This document shows, one piece after another, positions 63,187 through 64,000 of a DNA stretch of 64,000 nt. The DNA is from Valencia hispanica (taxonomy: Eukaryota > Chordata > Actinopteri > Cyprinodontiformes > Valenciidae). Below the pieces are notes generated by a model, which was given only the letters and a program-made list of their open reading frames with translations, did no database searches and had not been told where the DNA came from. The position numbers and the translations under genes were made by a program. The DNA lies in contig OY747710.1 of assembly GCA_963556495.2 (NCBI GenBank), positions 21,397,500-21,461,499 of the forward strand, read 5' to 3'. The stretch's first letter is position 1. Each line of letters opens with the position of its first letter.

Positions 63187-64000
63187 GCACAACTTTTAGG
63201 TAATGAGCAGGAGAATAATGTTTATTCAGTCCTGAAAAATATTAAAATCAGTTTCCAGACTTTTTCCAGATTGTGTTGAAGCAATTTCAATTTGTACTCT
63301 GTAAAACAGCTAAAGCAAGAAAACAAACAAAAACCGCATATTATTTGAAAACCAAAACGCATAAGGCCTTAACTACACATTTCAAGAAGAGTGGCTTTTC
63401 ATTCTGCTGCAACAATTTCTCACCAAAGATAAAATTCCACATTGAAAATTTTCATTAAACGAACTAGAAAACTCTTACTTAAGTGACTGTGGAAGAAAGG
63501 AGAAGAAGAGAAGAATGTGATTGAGAGGGTGGGGACGGGAATAGTGGAGGATGACAGAGAGGTAAAATTATGCAGAGCACTGCAATCATGCAGTAAAGGA
63601 GGCAACTCTAGCGGGGTATTGAACCAAGGCATCAGACACACTGACTATCACAGGAGTACAAACTATGCTGCTGAATAATAAATGGCTGCTTTAATATTGA
63701 GTACACTTGGATGCAGTTCAATATACTGTATGTATAATGTGCAAAACTCAACATGAAGGACTCAGAGCAACGCATTTGATATGGCCATCAATTAGGTATG
63801 AAGGTGACGGATGGGCATTTGGACTTGAGGAAAACACTCTCCCTTGCGAGTAATACACACACATACACATCATGCAAATAAATATCTTTTTAAATACACT
63901 CCTACACTTTTTTTTGGGATGGACTATCTTCAACCCGTTTATGAAAGAGGGAAATGCAGACAGGTTCAACTTATCACTCACTCTTTCCTGTCTGCAAACT
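63187..64000. other. grin2d: grin2d intron, no exon seen
   Basis: The upstream M1/S1 exon expected for a GluN2 gene was not found here and should lie beyond 64000. Sequence is AT-rich and non-repetitive. Confidence 0.5.

Noticed and set aside
62971..63192. Frame of repeated Leu-Pro-Ser-Phe
   Set aside because: Translation of the (AAGG)n array.

Overview
The window looks like ray-finned (teleost) fish nuclear DNA. It is AT-rich and full of microsatellites. It carries several degenerate Tc1-like transposon families, hAT elements with 8-bp target duplications, a fish-type L1 with 5' truncation and target duplication, an L2-like reverse transcriptase remnant, a HARBI1-like fragment, tRNA-headed SINEs and TTAA-flanked MITEs. 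A percomorph-like fish is an inference from this repeat mix; the species cannot be named from sequence alone.

The only gene I can firmly support is on the minus strand: the 3' half of an NMDA receptor subunit gene, grin2d (GluN2D), from 62020 down to a stop codon at 34214-34216. Six coding exons are visible with consistent reading phase and GT/AG splice sites: 61791-62020 (M2 pore loop, M3), 61280-61440 and 57127-57196 and 56920-57037 (S2 ligand-binding half), 46684-46919 (end of S2, M4) and 34214-37405 (entire long cytoplasmic tail, ending ESEV). Exons for the amino-terminal domain, S1 and M1 lie beyond the right edge. The tail matches GluN2D at three spaced motifs and at its C-terminal RGSAHFSSLESEV, but it is about 1,060 residues long and contains a Lys/Arg/Glu low-complexity block.

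Layout. 1-25.4 kb: intergenic sequence with two (TA)n-anchored repeats, a THAP-like exon fragment beside a 1,012-bp hAT element, a tRNA-derived SINE (13.3 kb), Tc1 debris (17.4 kb) and a Tc1 element containing an L2 fragment (20.4-22.1 kb). 25.4-32.8 kb: two inverted copies of an unrecognised modular repeat flank about 6 kb that holds a small hAT, a retrotransposon protein tail and two fused Tc1 elements. 33.4-37.4 kb: grin2d 3' region and last exon. 37.4-46.7 kb intron: a Tc1 element split by a 6.1-kb L1, itself split by a second L1 3' end and a TTAA MITE, plus a 782-bp hAT. 46.9-56.9 kb intron: a SINE, Tc1 debris, and a second Tc1 element carrying tandem insertions and a second TTAA MITE. 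57.2-64 kb: smaller introns with a HARBI1-like element, a SINE copy and a 31-unit (AAGG) array.

No other protein-coding gene is convincing in the left 33 kb. One signal-peptide-like exon candidate near 7.7 kb is flagged with low confidence. The most interesting material is the unusual GluN2D tail, the inverted modular repeat at 25.4/32.8 kb with its perfect hairpin, and the datable stacks of nested transposons in the receptor introns.
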